A stretch of DNA of 64,000 bases from Nitrosovibrio sp. Nv4 (GCA_943330455.2 CALQHT020000001.1:16913-80912); one strand, 5' to 3'. Counted from the stretch's first letter, positions 1 to 8,877 are shown. Numbers and translations are program-made. The notes: a model not told the origin generated them from the sequence alone.

Positions 1-348
1 GGAATCCGTGTCCAGTTCCAGCGCCATCGCGACGTTTTGCCGAGCGGTGAGGAATCCCAGGAGATTGTGATGCTGAAAAATAAACCCGATGCGCCGGCGG
101 AGTCCGACCCGCTCGGCTTCTGTTGCGCCCATCAGTTCCTTGCCCAGTACCATACAACTGCCCTGCTGCATCGCCCGCAAAGCGCCGATCAGGGTTAGCA
201 AGGTTGTCTTGCCGCTGCCGGATGGGCCGGTCAGCAGCACGACTTCCCCGGGCTCGACCGACAGGGTGAGATCGCGCAGGACCGGACGACGCAGCGCCCC
301 TTCTCCAAAGGCGTATTCGAGACCCCGCAGGCGGACTGGCGACTCCAT
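1..348 (-). CDS. ABC exporter ATP-binding subunit, DevA-like (3' part cut by window edge)
   Basis: This is the N-terminal 116 codons of an ABC ATPase; the rest lies outside the window. The translation carries a Walker A motif (GPSGSGKTT, about residues 42-50) and a Q-loop region (IGFIFQHHNLL, about residues 87-97). The ATG at 348 sits three bases after the stop of the permease gene, so it is translated as the last visible member of a tetR-hlyD-permease-ATPase operon. ATPases of this LolD/MacB/DevA group energise export or extraction across the envelope together with an FtsX-type permease and a periplasmic adaptor. DevA is the best match because the adaptor and permease next to it are of DevB and DevC type. 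The substrate cannot be told from sequence. Confidence 0.9.
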   Translation of the reverse strand, partial: MESPVRLRGLEYAFGEGALRRPVLRDLTLSVEPGEVVLLTGPSGSGKTTLLTLIGALRAMQQGSCMVLGKELMGATEAERVGLRRRIGFIFQHHNLLGFLTARQNVAMALELDTDS

Positions 349-351
349 CGG

Positions 352-1524
352 TCAGAACATATCCGCGGGGTCGGCGTCACGGAGTTTCCGCATCGCCAGC
401 AGACCGGCGAGAGAGCACATGCCGAAAATCAGACCAAACACGAGCAACCCGCGCGAGGCATCCATCCGCAGTGGCAGCAATGTGGCCTTGGCGACCAGAT
501 CGTACAGCCCGGACGATGCCAGCATCCCCGGAACGAAACCCAGCAATGCCAGGATCGCGGCGGAGGCTAGGACCATCCGATTCAGATAGCCGCCGGAATA
601 CCCCATCGCTTTGAGCGTCGCATATTCGGGCAGATGGGTCGCGATATCCGCGAACAGGATCTGATACACAATGACCATGCCGACGATCAGCCCCATCAGG
701 CTGCCGAACGCGAAAATGAATCCGATCGGGGTGGCTGTTTCCCAGTAATGCCGTTCCCATTGCACCAATTCGGCGTGTGTCAAAACGACGACATCAGCCG
801 GCAACAGCGCGGTCAACTGAGCCTTGACCGAAGCGGGGTCGGCATCTGGCCGCAGCCGGAGTGCCACCAGATCGGTGTTGCTGGCCTTGCGTTCCTTGAT
901 CAACCGACGAAAATTCACCTCGCTCAGCACGACGTTGCCATCGGCGCCGAAGCTAGCTCCCAGTTCCACGATACCGACGATCTCCACGGTCCGGTTGGCG
1001 ATTTCCACCTGGATCGAGCCCCGCTCGGCCAGCAACGCCGGGACCGGGCCGAACTCCGGACGGGATCGCGAGTCGAAGGCAACCGTATCGGGTCGCTTCA
1101 GTGCGTCGATCAATGGCGTCAGGCCTGGGAAGTTGACCGCGCCCGCTTCCATGTCGAACCCTACCAACTGGATGGCCCGCCGCACGCCCGTCAGCGGGTG
1201 CCGCCAACTGCCCTGCGCCAGATAAATCGGGACCGCGTTGGTCACTTCCGGCAGCCCGAGTGTTTGGAACGCGCGGACGCGGGGCAGGGGCTCAGGCCTG
1301 AACAGGGCCGTTGTCAGCGGATGCAGCAGGAACAATTCACCGTGCATGGCGCGTGGCAGCGCGCTGGCACTGTCGAACAGCGCGCTGCGGAATCCCAACT
1401 GCATGAACACCAGAACGCAGGCGAACATCACGCCGGCGATGGCGGAGGCCAGGCGCGTCTTTTCGGCGCGCAGTTGCCGCCATGCCAGCCTGGCCGGCAG
1501 CAGCGCAGTGGCCACGGCTGTCAC
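352..1524 (-). CDS. FtsX/DevC-type ABC exporter permease
   Basis: A 390-residue permease with the MacB/FtsX topology: one N-terminal membrane segment (about residues 26-46), a large periplasmic domain, and three C-terminal segments (about 266-293, 318-343 and 360-380). The start is a GTG at 1524 that overlaps the stop of the upstream HlyD-type adaptor (TGA at 1523-1521), which indicates translational coupling. In known DevBCA systems such a permease works with an adaptor and ATPase to export glycolipids or other amphipathic compounds. The assignment to DevC rather than MacB rests on size and on the separate short ATPase next door. The substrate is unknown. Confidence 0.85.
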   Translation of the reverse strand: MTAVATALLPARLAWRQLRAEKTRLASAIAGVMFACVLVFMQLGFRSALFDSASALPRAMHGELFLLHPLTTALFRPEPLPRVRAFQTLGLPEVTNAVPIYLAQGSWRHPLTGVRRAIQLVGFDMEAGAVNFPGLTPLIDALKRPDTVAFDSRSRPEFGPVPALLAERGSIQVEIANRTVEIVGIVELGASFGADGNVVLSEVNFRRLIKERKASNTDLVALRLRPDADPASVKAQLTALLPADVVVLTHAELVQWERHYWETATPIGFIFAFGSLMGLIVGMVIVYQILFADIATHLPEYATLKAMGYSGGYLNRMVLASAAILALLGFVPGMLASSGLYDLVAKATLLPLRMDASRGLLVFGLIFGMCSLAGLLAMRKLRDADPADMF

Positions 1525-2552
1525 GGCTTGATCGCGACCTTCACCTGCATGTTCGTGCGTCGGGACAGCGCCTCTCGGCCGTGATCATCGAGAGCCAGCC
1601 GGACTTCCACGGTGCGGGCATCGACCGCGGCGACGGGATCGGACCCGGCCTGGGTGGTTCGTCGTACCAGCCATCCGAGTTCCCTGACGGTGGCCCGATA
1701 GCGGGTGGCGTCGCCGGGGACGATCACCTCGGCCTCCTGGCCCTTGCGCACGCGCGGCAGGTCGGTTTCGTATATATCGGCGACAATATCCAATTGCGTG
1801 AGGTCGGCCATATCCAACAGTCCGTCCGAGCTGACCAAATCTCCGGCACGGGCGTAGATTTTCAGGATCGTGCCGGCGATGGGTGCTCTGATCCGCGACA
1901 GGGCGGCGTCGGCCTTCAGGCGGTCCAACGTACCCTCGGCGTTATGGACGCGCGCTTCCGCGACGGCTACGTCTTCGGGGCGAGGACGCGCCAGGGTCTC
2001 CAGTTGCGCTTCGGCTTCCGCTCGTTCGGCGGCACTGCGCGCCGCGGCGGCTCGGTTTCGCTCCGCGGCGGCCTTGGCGCCGGCTCCGGTGGCTTGGAGT
2101 TGTTCCGCTCGTTCCGCGTCGCGGCGGTTCATGTTTTCCATCGCCGCCAGCGCGGTGATCCTCGCGTGTTGGGCGACGATCTCGCTGGGGCGGCCGCCCG
2201 CGCGGACTTTCACCAACGTCGCACGAACCTCGGCGAGCGCGGCTTCGGCCTGTAATACGGCAGCGTCCTTTTGGACGGCGTCTGACAATTCGGCCAGGAG
2301 TTGGCCTTCGGTTACGATGTCACCCTCCCGCACCAAAATGCGTTCCACCCGGTTCACCGAGAACCCGCCGGGTTGGGATAGCTTGCGGACACGGGATTCG
2401 GGCTCCACCCGACCCAGCGCGCCGACGCCGATCGGGCCTGTTGCCACCGCTTGCGCGGGAGGCACCGCCTGGTTGCTCCGCCACGTTAGCCATCCGCCGC
2501 CGCCTATCGTGGCAACCAGTGTTAAAATGAGAAGGGTGCGACGTCGGGTCAT
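1521..2552 (-). CDS. HlyD/DevB-type membrane-fusion adaptor of ABC exporter
   Basis: A 343-residue periplasmic adaptor. It has one N-terminal membrane anchor (about residues 6-24), a biotinyl-lipoyl-like segment (VNRVERILVREGDIVTEGQ, about 66-84), and a long Ala/Glu/Arg-rich coiled-coil hairpin (about 95-205). The second lipoyl half follows (RIRAPIAGTILKIYARAGD), then a beta-barrel region. It links the inner-membrane permease to an outer-membrane channel; no TolC-type gene is present in the window, so that partner must come from elsewhere. Its ATG overlaps the tetR stop by four bases, and its own stop overlaps the permease start, so the four genes form a tightly coupled operon. Confidence 0.88.
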   Translation of the reverse strand: MTRRRTLLILTLVATIGGGGWLTWRSNQAVPPAQAVATGPIGVGALGRVEPESRVRKLSQPGGFSVNRVERILVREGDIVTEGQLLAELSDAVQKDAAVLQAEAALAEVRATLVKVRAGGRPSEIVAQHARITALAAMENMNRRDAERAEQLQATGAGAKAAAERNRAAAARSAAERAEAEAQLETLARPRPEDVAVAEARVHNAEGTLDRLKADAALSRIRAPIAGTILKIYARAGDLVSSDGLLDMADLTQLDIVADIYETDLPRVRKGQEAEVIVPGDATRYRATVRELGWLVRRTTQAGSDPVAAVDARTVEVRLALDDHGREALSRRTNMQVKVAIKP

Positions 2553-3112
2553 GGAGCCGGCGCCAGCAGGTGCGAAAGCGCGGCATGGATCGCTGAACGT
2601 TCGTGGATCGACAGGGTGTAGAGATTGAAGATGCGGGCCATGAACAGCCCGTCCCCGGCGGCCATGATGGCAAGCCCGTGGCCGGGGGTCAGGCCATCGG
2701 CTTCGACGGCCTGTTTCATGCGGGCGATCTGGTCGCGGACCGGTTGCAGCAGCGCTGGGTCGTGGTGGAACGCGACCAGGAAGACAGCAGCGGCGCGGTC
2801 GCAGCGCTCATTGCTTTCGTCGGGTGGCAGGCCGAGCGCCCAGGTGAGCATGGCTCTGGCCACGCGCCCGGGACCGTCGGGCTGATCGGCTACGCCTTGT
2901 TCGAAATCTTCCTGGATGAACGATGCAAGGCGCTTCAGCAGCGCGTCGAGCAGGGCTTCCTTCGAGGCGAAATGATAAAGCAGGCCGCCTTTCGACACGC
3001 CGGCGGTTTGGGCGGCGGCATCGAGTGTAAGCCCGGTGACCCCCCGGGCGCGCACGAGAGTTTCGGCGGCGTCGAGGATGCGCGTTCGGGCGTCGGACGG
3101 TGGCTGAACCAT
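2549..3112 (-). CDS. TetR/AcrR family transcriptional regulator
   Basis: A 187-residue regulator with an N-terminal helix-turn-helix (TLDAAAQTAGVSKGGLLYHF, about residues 29-48) and an all-helical C-terminal ligand-binding domain. It is the first gene of the exporter operon. A perfect 14-bp palindrome lies about 10 bases before its start codon, between the gene and its likely promoter. By analogy with TetR-family repressors of efflux operons it probably represses itself and the downstream DevBCA-type exporter until a ligand, perhaps an exported compound, releases it. The ligand is not predictable. The family call is firm; the autoregulation is inferred from operator position. Confidence 0.9.
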   Translation of the reverse strand: MVQPPSDARTRILDAAETLVRARGVTGLTLDAAAQTAGVSKGGLLYHFASKEALLDALLKRLASFIQEDFEQGVADQPDGPGRVARAMLTWALGLPPDESNERCDRAAAVFLVAFHHDPALLQPVRDQIARMKQAVEADGLTPGHGLAIMAAGDGLFMARIFNLYTLSIHERSAIHAALSHLLAPAP

Positions 3113-3122
3113 GATTAACTAT

Positions 3123-3136
3123 ACCGTCTGGACGGT
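3123..3136. promoter_or_regulatory. TetR operator palindrome
   Basis: ACCGTC-TG-GACGGT is a perfect inverted repeat with six-base arms and a two-base centre, starting 11 bases upstream of the tetR ATG. Its size and place match operators of TetR/AcrR-family repressors. Binding here would block transcription of the tetR-exporter operon. Confidence 0.7.
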
Positions 3137-3261
3137 TCATGCTGCAAGAGCGAAGTTGAGCCACATTCCGGCCGGAGGACGAAGGTCCAGATGACGGCCC
3201 CTGGGCTCCTGCCATGGGCGGCGGTGGCAGACCTGCCCAATGGCATGGCGCAGGCGTGATA

Positions 3262-3449
3262 GGGTGCGAACCAAAGTTGTGGGATCGCGAATACGTCTCA
3301 CGGTCATCGCCGGACTTGACCCGGCAACCCACGCTTCAGCGACCGGGGGGGCGGGTTGCCGGTTCAAGTCCGGCGCTGACGGTGAGGCGACTCTTTCGGT
3401 CCATGGTTAGAGTCGTCGATACAACTCCACGCAATGTTGAATCGCACCC
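3262..3449 (-). repeat. Dispersed palindromic intergenic element, copy 1
   Basis: An element of 188 bp bounded by GGGTGCGAACCAAAGTTGTG at the left and, inverted, CAATGTTGAATCGCACCC at the right. The centre is a long imperfect hairpin: arms of about 36 bases around GCCGGACTTGA(C/A)CCGGCAACCC. A second copy lies at 51897-52035 in the opposite orientation, and flanks and core correspond along the full length. It has no coding capacity beyond chance frames. It may be a MITE or BIME-like element, or a structured RNA or terminator. The strand given is relative to copy 2. Confidence 0.75.
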
Positions 3450-3599
3450 GGCGTGATATGCGCCCTCTGGGCTGACGTGTTATGCCGGGAGTACGCGGAT
3501 TCCCAGAAAGACGCGATGCGGATCGCGATATCACCGCCGCGTGGACTTGGCGCGGGCCAGGAGCGACGTCGGGATCCTGCCAGGAGGACGAAAGACCGA

Positions 3600-6113
3600 A
3601 TGAAACCGATTGGGCTCGATCGACTCGCAGAGATCGTGGGAGGGACTCTGACGCATGCGCCCTCTGATGCCTCCCCGGATACCATAGTCGATCGCGTGTG
3701 CACGGATTCTCGTGGCGCGTCCCCCGGGGCGCTGTTCGTCGCCTTGAAGGGGGCACACACGGACGGACATCGGTTTCTGCCCGAGGCGTTCCGCAACGGC
3801 GCGACCGCCGCACTGGTGGGCCGGGACAGTGTCAGCGCGGCATCGATCGACCCTAGATGGCCGGTGATCTTAACGGACTCCCCACTGCATGCGCTGCAAC
3901 ACCTGGCGCGATGGTATCGGCGGCAATTCTTTGGTCGGGTTGTCGCGATCACCGGAAGCAACGGGAAGACCGTCGTCAAGGATGCTCTGGGAGCCTTGTT
4001 GGCGTCATTGGATGCCACGACATCGCCGGGCAGCTACAATAGTCATCTCGGGCTGCCTCTTGCCGTGCTGTCCGGCGAGAAGGAGAGCCCGCTGGCGGTC
4101 CTGGAAGCCGGAGTCTCGGAACCGGGGGACATGGCCGTCCTGGAGGATATCGCCGCGCCGGATTATGGCATTCTGACCAATATCGGCATGGCGCATCTCG
4201 CCTCTTTCGGAACCAGGCAGGCCATCGCGCAAGAGAAGATGCGGTTGTTTCGACGGATCGGGCCGCAAGGCTGGGTCATCGTGCCCGCGCATGAGGACAC
4301 GATTTCAGCGTCTGTCGATGGCTTGCAATGTGTGGTCCATCGCATCGGGGCGACAGACGAGCCCCTGTCCCTGACGCCGCTCGCCACCAAGGATGAGGGC
4401 CAGATCGTAGCCCTGTCGGTGCCCACCGGGGATCGGTTCGAGATTCTGATCCGGACCCGCTCGCCCGACATCGTTCATGATCTTCATATCGCGGCGCTCG
4501 CTGCCCATCTGCTCGGTGTTGATCTGAGGGAGATCGCGACGACGCTCGACGGCTACAGCCCGTTGCCGACCCGGGCGGAAGTGTGGTCGTCCTCCCAAGG
4601 CGTGCGGATCATCAACGACGCTTACACGTCCGATCCGATTTCCGTGCACAGCGCGTTGCGGACCGCGGCGTTGGGGGCACCTCAGACCGGCCGGAAGATT
4701 TTTGCGTTCGCCGGCATGCGGGAGCTGGGGGCGCAGGATGGCCTCGAACATCGGCAGGTCGGTGCCCATGCGGCCGAATGTGGCTTCAGCCATCTGTTCC
4801 TGGTCGGGCATGGCGGGCTGAAGGACACTGAGGCCGGGTTTCTCTCAGCGCGATCCGATGGGATTGTCATCCCGGTCAACGGGGCGGCGGAGTTGAAGGA
4901 CCGGCTGCTGCCGATCCTGCGCCACGGCGATACGGTCTTGTTCAAGGGACCCCGGAACTCCGGCATGGTGCAGGCGGCGCGGGATCTGGCCGGATCGATG
5001 GCCCAGCGCGCCTTCTGGCTGGATTTGGCGGCCATCGGGGAGAACGTCGCCCGGTTTCGCCGGCACTGCCACGGCAGCACCAAGATCATGGCGGTTCTGA
5101 AGGCACTCGCCTATGGCACCGAGCTTGTGCATCTGGCGTTCTGGATGACACGCCTGGGTATTCACCATATCGGTGTGTCGTCCACCGGGGAGGGGGTGTC
5201 GACCCGCAAGACGGGCGTCACTCAGGATATCTATGTGTTCCTGCCCGATCGCGACGATGTGGACAGTCTGGTGCGCTACCGTCTGACCCCGATCGTCTAT
5301 TCCGCGGACCTGGTGGATACGTTCGACAAGGCCCTGTCCGAAGCAGGGCAGACATTGGATGTGCACTTGAAGGTCAATACCGGGATGAATCGCCTGGGTG
5401 TCGATCCCCGGGAGGCGCTGGATCTCGCCAGGCGCATACGGCAATCCCGCACTATGAAGCTTACCGGTGTCTGCACGCATTTTTCCTCGGCGGACGACCC
5501 CGATCAGGACGACCATACCAGGCGGCAGATTGCCACGTTCGACAGTGTCGTCGGGCAACTCCGAGCCGATGGGTTCGACGATCTTCTGGTCCATGCGGCC
5601 AACACCGCTGGCACGGTCCGCTTCCCCGAGGCGCATTACGACATGGTGCGGGTCGGGCTCGGCCTGTACGGCGTCTACCCGTCACCGGCGGTGGAGCAGA
5701 CCCTGCCGCTGGCGCTGGCGGTGGGTGTGACCAGTCGGATCGCCACCATCCAGCATATCGAAGCCGGTGAGAGCCTTGGCTACAACCGTGCCTATGTCGC
5801 TAGGCGCGCACACCGGATTGGGGTGGTGCCGTTTGGTTATGATGACGGGCTGCCGTGGCAAAGAACCGCCAGCGGCGCCGTGCTGGTGGATGGGCAGGAG
5901 GCGCCGATTCTCGGGCGGATCAGCATGGACCAGATGCAGATCGATATCACCGACCTGCCCAATGTCGGGGTCGGTTCCTCGGTACTGCTGTATGGAACCC
6001 ATGATGGCCATGTCATCCGACCGGAGCTGGTGGCGGATCGGGCGGGGACCATGGCGCATGAATTGCTGGTCCGATTGGGAAAGCGGGTGACCCGCATCTA
6101 TGTCGAACCCTGA
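3600..6113 (+). CDS. murF-alr: Fused UDP-MurNAc-tripeptide--D-Ala-D-Ala ligase / alanine racemase
   Basis: An 837-residue fusion of two cytoplasmic peptidoglycan-precursor enzymes. The MurF half (about 1-455) has the ATP-binding loop GSNGKT at 119-124 and the Mur-ligase central and C-terminal domains. The Alr half (about 465-837) is a PLP-dependent fold III racemase: the PLP lysine is K501 in AVLKALAYG, the second catalytic base is Y728 in GYNRAYVARR, and MDQMQID is near the end. Alr makes D-Ala, and MurF attaches the D-Ala-D-Ala dipeptide made by a separate ligase. The start at 3600 is chosen from AGGAGG at 3582-3587 and from where MurF similarity begins; the frame is open further upstream. 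Such fusions are known mainly from Bacteroidetes, so it is unusual here. Both active sites look intact. Confidence 0.93.
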   Translation: MKPIGLDRLAEIVGGTLTHAPSDASPDTIVDRVCTDSRGASPGALFVALKGAHTDGHRFLPEAFRNGATAALVGRDSVSAASIDPRWPVILTDSPLHALQHLARWYRRQFFGRVVAITGSNGKTVVKDALGALLASLDATTSPGSYNSHLGLPLAVLSGEKESPLAVLEAGVSEPGDMAVLEDIAAPDYGILTNIGMAHLASFGTRQAIAQEKMRLFRRIGPQGWVIVPAHEDTISASVDGLQCVVHRIGATDEPLSLTPLATKDEGQIVALSVPTGDRFEILIRTRSPDIVHDLHIAALAAHLLGVDLREIATTLDGYSPLPTRAEVWSSSQGVRIINDAYTSDPISVHSALRTAALGAPQTGRKIFAFAGMRELGAQDGLEHRQVGAHAAECGFSHLFLVGHGGLKDTEAGFLSARSDGIVIPVNGAAELKDRLLPILRHGDTVLFKGPRNSGMVQAARDLAGSMAQRAFWLDLAAIGENVARFRRHCHGSTKIMAVLKALAYGTELVHLAFWMTRLGIHHIGVSSTGEGVSTRKTGVTQDIYVFLPDRDDVDSLVRYRLTPIVYSADLVDTFDKALSEAGQTLDVHLKVNTGMNRLGVDPREALDLARRIRQSRTMKLTGVCTHFSSADDPDQDDHTRRQIATFDSVVGQLRADGFDDLLVHAANTAGTVRFPEAHYDMVRVGLGLYGVYPSPAVEQTLPLALAVGVTSRIATIQHIEAGESLGYNRAYVARRAHRIGVVPFGYDDGLPWQRTASGAVLVDGQEAPILGRISMDQMQIDITDLPNVGVGSSVLLYGTHDGHVIRPELVADRAGTMAHELLVRLGKRVTRIYVEP

Positions 6114-6153
6114 TGAGCCTGACCGAATTCATGTCATCGCCGCGACCGGTCGC

Positions 6154-6183
6154 CTGACTCCTTCGCGCAAATCCCTATATAAG
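6154..6183 (+). promoter_or_regulatory. Candidate sigma70-type promoter for prfC
   Basis: CTGACT at 6154-6159 and TATATAAG at 6176-6183 give a plausible -35/-10 pair with 16-18 bp spacing, in the only AT-rich stretch between murF-alr and prfC. A transcript would start about 6190, just before the hairpin at 6193-6220. This rests on consensus matching only. Confidence 0.35.
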
Positions 6184-6192
6184 GTGCGAATG

Positions 6193-6220
6193 GCGCCGGG
6201 GCGGTCTCCCTCCCCGGCGC
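6193..6220 (+). promoter_or_regulatory. GC-rich hairpin in prfC leader
   Basis: GCGCCGGGG (6193-6201) pairs perfectly with CCCCGGCGC (6212-6220) across a 10-base loop. It lies 27 bases before the prfC start codon and has no T-tract. It could act as a terminator for murF-alr or as a structure in the prfC leader. Confidence 0.4.
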
Positions 6221-6247
6221 TCGTGAGTCAGGACCTCAGGACCCAGT

Positions 6248-7789
6248 ATGACCGATCCCACCACTGAGATCGCCCGCCGCAGAACCTTCGCGATCATCTC
6301 CCACCCGGACGCCGGCAAGACCACGCTGACCGAGCATCTGCTGCGCGCCGGCGGCGCCATCCAGCTTGCGGGCAACGTTCGCGCCAAAGGCGAGCGCCGA
6401 CGGACACGATCGGATTGGATGGGGATCGAGCGGGAGCGCGGCATCTCCGTCGTCACCTCGGTCATGACGTTCGAATATTCGGGCTGCGTCTTCAACCTGC
6501 TCGACACGCCAGGCCACGAGGACTTCTCCGAGGATACCTACCGCACCCTGACAGCGGTCGATTCCGCCGTGATGGTGATCGACGCCGCCAAGGGCATCGA
6601 GGCCCGAACGCGCAAGCTGTTCGAGATCTGCCGCCTGCGCGACATCCCGATCATCACCTTCATCAACAAGATGGACCGCGAGGCGCGCGATCCGATCGAA
6701 TTGCTGGATGAGGTCGCCTCCACCCTGGCCCTGGATACCAGCCCGGTCACCTGGCCGATCGGACGCGCATCGGACTTCGCCGGGACCTACGACCTGCGCA
6801 AGCGCGAGATGCACCTGATCAACGAATTGCCCCAGTCCGATCCCCGCATGGTCGCCGTCGCCGATGAGGTCGACCTCGTCCGTTCGGCTCTCCCCGAATT
6901 CGACCTTGAATCGTTCAACGCCGGGCACCTGACCCCCGTGTATTTTGGCAGTGCGATCAAGGGTATCGGCGTCAAGGACCTGCTGGACGGTTTGGCAGAG
7001 TATGGCCCCAGGCCGCGTGCGCAACCGGCCGACAAACGCTCCATCGAGGCGACGGAACCCGGCCTGACCGCTTTGGTGTTCAAGATCCAGGCGAACATGG
7101 ACCCAAACCACCGTGACCGCATCGCCTTCGCCCGGGTGTGCTCGGGCCGGATGGTGCGCGGCATGCGGCTGAAGCAGGTGCGCACCGGCAAGTCGATCCC
7201 GCTGCACGCGCCGCAGTTTTTCTTCGCCCGTGAACGCGAAATCGCGGATGAGGCCTTTGCTGGCGACGTGGTCGGTATCCCGAATCACGGCACGTTGCGG
7301 ATCGGCGATACCCTGACGGAAGGGGAGGACATCCAGTTCATCGGCGTTCCCTATTTCGCTCCGGAAATCCTGCGCCGCGTGCGCCTGGATGACGCCATGA
7401 AGGCCAAGAAACTGCGCCAGGCCCTGGTGGAACTGGCCGAGGAAGGTGTCGTCCAGCTCTTCCGCCCGCAGAATGGATCGGCGCCGCTGGTTGGCGTCGT
7501 TGGGACCCTGCAGTTGGACGTGCTGCAGGCCCGTCTGGGCGCTGAATACGGGGTTGCGATTGGCTTTGAGACCTCGCCCTATGCATTGGCCCGTTGGGTT
7601 TTCTCGAACGACAAGGCGGCCTTGGCCAAGTTTATAGCGGAAAACCGAACGGCGATGGCGGACGATGTCGATGGGGACCCGGTCTTCCTGGCCTCCTCGG
7701 CGTTCATGATGCGGCGTGCCGAAGACCTGGCGCCCGCGCTGACGTTCCGCGACATCAAGGATATCCGGGCCGACAAGCTGGCGGCCTGA
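6248..7789 (+). CDS. prfC: Peptide chain release factor 3
   Basis: A 513-residue translational GTPase that recycles RF1/RF2 from the ribosome after peptide release. The GTP-binding domain has all G motifs: G1 [10 protein letters not shown] near residue 19, the switch I threonine in [11 protein letters not shown]3 DTPGHEDF near residue 87, and G4 NKMD near 141. Domains II and III follow, including the RF3-specific VQLFRP...[11 protein letters not shown] block. Length is close to the usual 525-530. RF3 is distinguished from EF-G and LepA by this C-terminal block and by length. Upstream lies a possible promoter and a hairpin; the next gene, for a MaoC protein, is probably independent in function. 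Confidence 0.95.
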   Translation: MTDPTTEIARRRTFAIISHPDAGKTTLTEHLLRAGGAIQLAGNVRAKGERRRTRSDWMGIERERGISVVTSVMTFEYSGCVFNLLDTPGHEDFSEDTYRTLTAVDSAVMVIDAAKGIEARTRKLFEICRLRDIPIITFINKMDREARDPIELLDEVASTLALDTSPVTWPIGRASDFAGTYDLRKREMHLINELPQSDPRMVAVADEVDLVRSALPEFDLESFNAGHLTPVYFGSAIKGIGVKDLLDGLAEYGPRPRAQPADKRSIEATEPGLTALVFKIQANMDPNHRDRIAFARVCSGRMVRGMRLKQVRTGKSIPLHAPQFFFAREREIADEAFAGDVVGIPNHGTLRIGDTLTEGEDIQFIGVPYFAPEILRRVRLDDAMKAKKLRQALVELAEEGVVQLFRPQNGSAPLVGVVGTLQLDVLQARLGAEYGVAIGFETSPYALARWVFSNDKAALAKFIAENRTAMADDVDGDPVFLASSAFMMRRAEDLAPALTFRDIKDIRADKLAA

Positions 7790-7841
7790 GGCGGGACGAT
7801 TTACCCTGCGCGAACCACACGCAAAGGGGGAAATCGTTACC

Positions 7842-8294
7842 ATGGCCGGTTTGTATTACGAGGAGTTCTCCGTCGGGCAGGAATTCAACCATCCCTGGAC
7901 CCGAACGGTGACCGAGATGGACAATGTCCTGTTCACCACACTGACGATGAACGTCCAGCCGCTGCACCTGGATGCCGAATTCGCCGCCAAGACCGAATTC
8001 GGCAAACCCTTGGTGAACTCCATCTTTACCCTGGGCCTAATGGTCGGCGTGTCGGTCAACGACACCACGATCGGCACCACGGTCGGCAATCTGGGCTTCA
8101 CCGAAGTGCGGTTTCCCAAGCCGGTGTTTGCGGGTGACACGTTGCGGTCCCGCACGAAAGTGCTGACGATGCGCGAAAGCAAGTCCCGCCCGGATGTCGG
8201 AATCGTTGAATTCGAGCACACCTGCTGGAACCAACGGGACGAAATGGTGGCGATTTGCAAGCGTCAGGCATTGATGCGCAAGAAGCCCGCCTAG
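7842..8294 (+). CDS. MaoC-family (R)-hydratase-like protein
   Basis: A 150-residue hot-dog-fold protein. It resembles MaoC-type enoyl-CoA or mesaconyl-CoA hydratases: [24 protein letters not shown] (about 40-63) contains the family's catalytic Asp/His-region pattern. Later it has [17 protein letters not shown], typical of the second half of the fold. Such enzymes hydrate enoyl-CoA thioesters in fatty-acid or dicarboxylate pathways. A GGGGG ribosome-binding tract lies about 12 bases before the ATG. The gene is followed after about 20 bases by an AhpD-like gene on the same strand, so the two are likely co-transcribed. The substrate cannot be given. Confidence 0.85.
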   Translation: MAGLYYEEFSVGQEFNHPWTRTVTEMDNVLFTTLTMNVQPLHLDAEFAAKTEFGKPLVNSIFTLGLMVGVSVNDTTIGTTVGNLGFTEVRFPKPVFAGDTLRSRTKVLTMRESKSRPDVGIVEFEHTCWNQRDEMVAICKRQALMRKKPA

Positions 8295-8316
8295 ACCCAA
8301 CATCGGAGATTGCGTG

Positions 8317-8877
8317 ATGGCCCGAGTCCGTTCCGTTCCATCCACCGAACTGCCCGCGGATGCCGCCGAAGTCTATGAGCGGTTCGCGGCGGACTACGGG
8401 CCGTTTCGCAACCAGGTGGCCGTGTTTGCTCATGTGCCTGCGGCGGTGAAGCACCTGATGGGCATGCTGATGGAGCTTCGCGAGGCAAAGACCCTCCCGA
8501 AGCGCTACCTGGAACTCGCGATCGTCGCGGTCTCCAAGCTGAATGAGTGTGAATACTGCGTCGCGCACCACAAGCCGTTCCTGGTGCCGGAGGGTATTTC
8601 GCCGGATGGCGTGGATCGGGTGCTGGATTACCAGGACCATCCCGAATTCGACGAGATCGACAAGTTGGTTGTCGAATATACGATCGCGGCGTGGACCCAA
8701 CCCAATCGGTTGCGGGATGCACTGTTCGGCCGGTTGCGCGCGCATTTCTCCGAGGCGCAGATCGTCGAGCTCACGTTGCGGATCACGCTGTGTGGCTTCT
8801 TCAATAAATTCAACGATGCATTGGGGATCGAGGAAGAGGACGAAGCAATCGCCAGGGTTGCCGAACTTGAGGCGTGA
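8317..8877 (+). CDS. AhpD-like / carboxymuconolactone decarboxylase family protein
   Basis: A 186-residue all-helical AhpD-type protein. The redox motif is visible as CEYCVAHH (about 72-79), a CxxC followed by His, as in alkylhydroperoxidase AhpD and peroxidase-related CMD proteins. The C-terminal half repeats the helical pattern (LTLRITLCGFFNKFNDALGI). The ATG at 8317 follows GGAG with 8 bases spacing; a GTG directly before it is an alternative. Possible roles are thiol-dependent peroxide reduction or a step in degradation of an aromatic or lactone compound. It is downstream of the MaoC-like gene and upstream of a convergent NIPSNAP gene. Confidence 0.85.
   Translation: MARVRSVPSTELPADAAEVYERFAADYGPFRNQVAVFAHVPAAVKHLMGMLMELREAKTLPKRYLELAIVAVSKLNECEYCVAHHKPFLVPEGISPDGVDRVLDYQDHPEFDEIDKLVVEYTIAAWTQPNRLRDALFGRLRAHFSEAQIVELTLRITLCGFFNKFNDALGIEEEDEAIARVAELEA

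Larger units (their letters stand above)
3113..3599. other. Intergenic region between tetR operon and murF-alr (487 bp)
   Basis: No convincing gene. It holds the TetR operator at 3123-3136 and copy 1 of a dispersed palindromic element at 3262-3449. Ahead of murF-alr is a Shine-Dalgarno sequence, AGGAGG, at 3582-3587. A reading frame open from 3453 runs into murF but lacks family similarity before residue 50, so it is leader rather than protein. Confidence 0.7.

Noticed and set aside
3350..3390. GGTTGCCGGTTCAAGTCCGGC looks like a tRNA T-arm
   Set aside because: It is part of the dispersed palindromic element; no D-arm, anticodon arm or acceptor stem fits around it, and the second copy has no such shape.
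6236..7843. Open frame of 535 codons antisense to prfC
   Set aside because: prfC has all GTPase motifs; the antisense frame is Arg/His/Gln-rich without a family.
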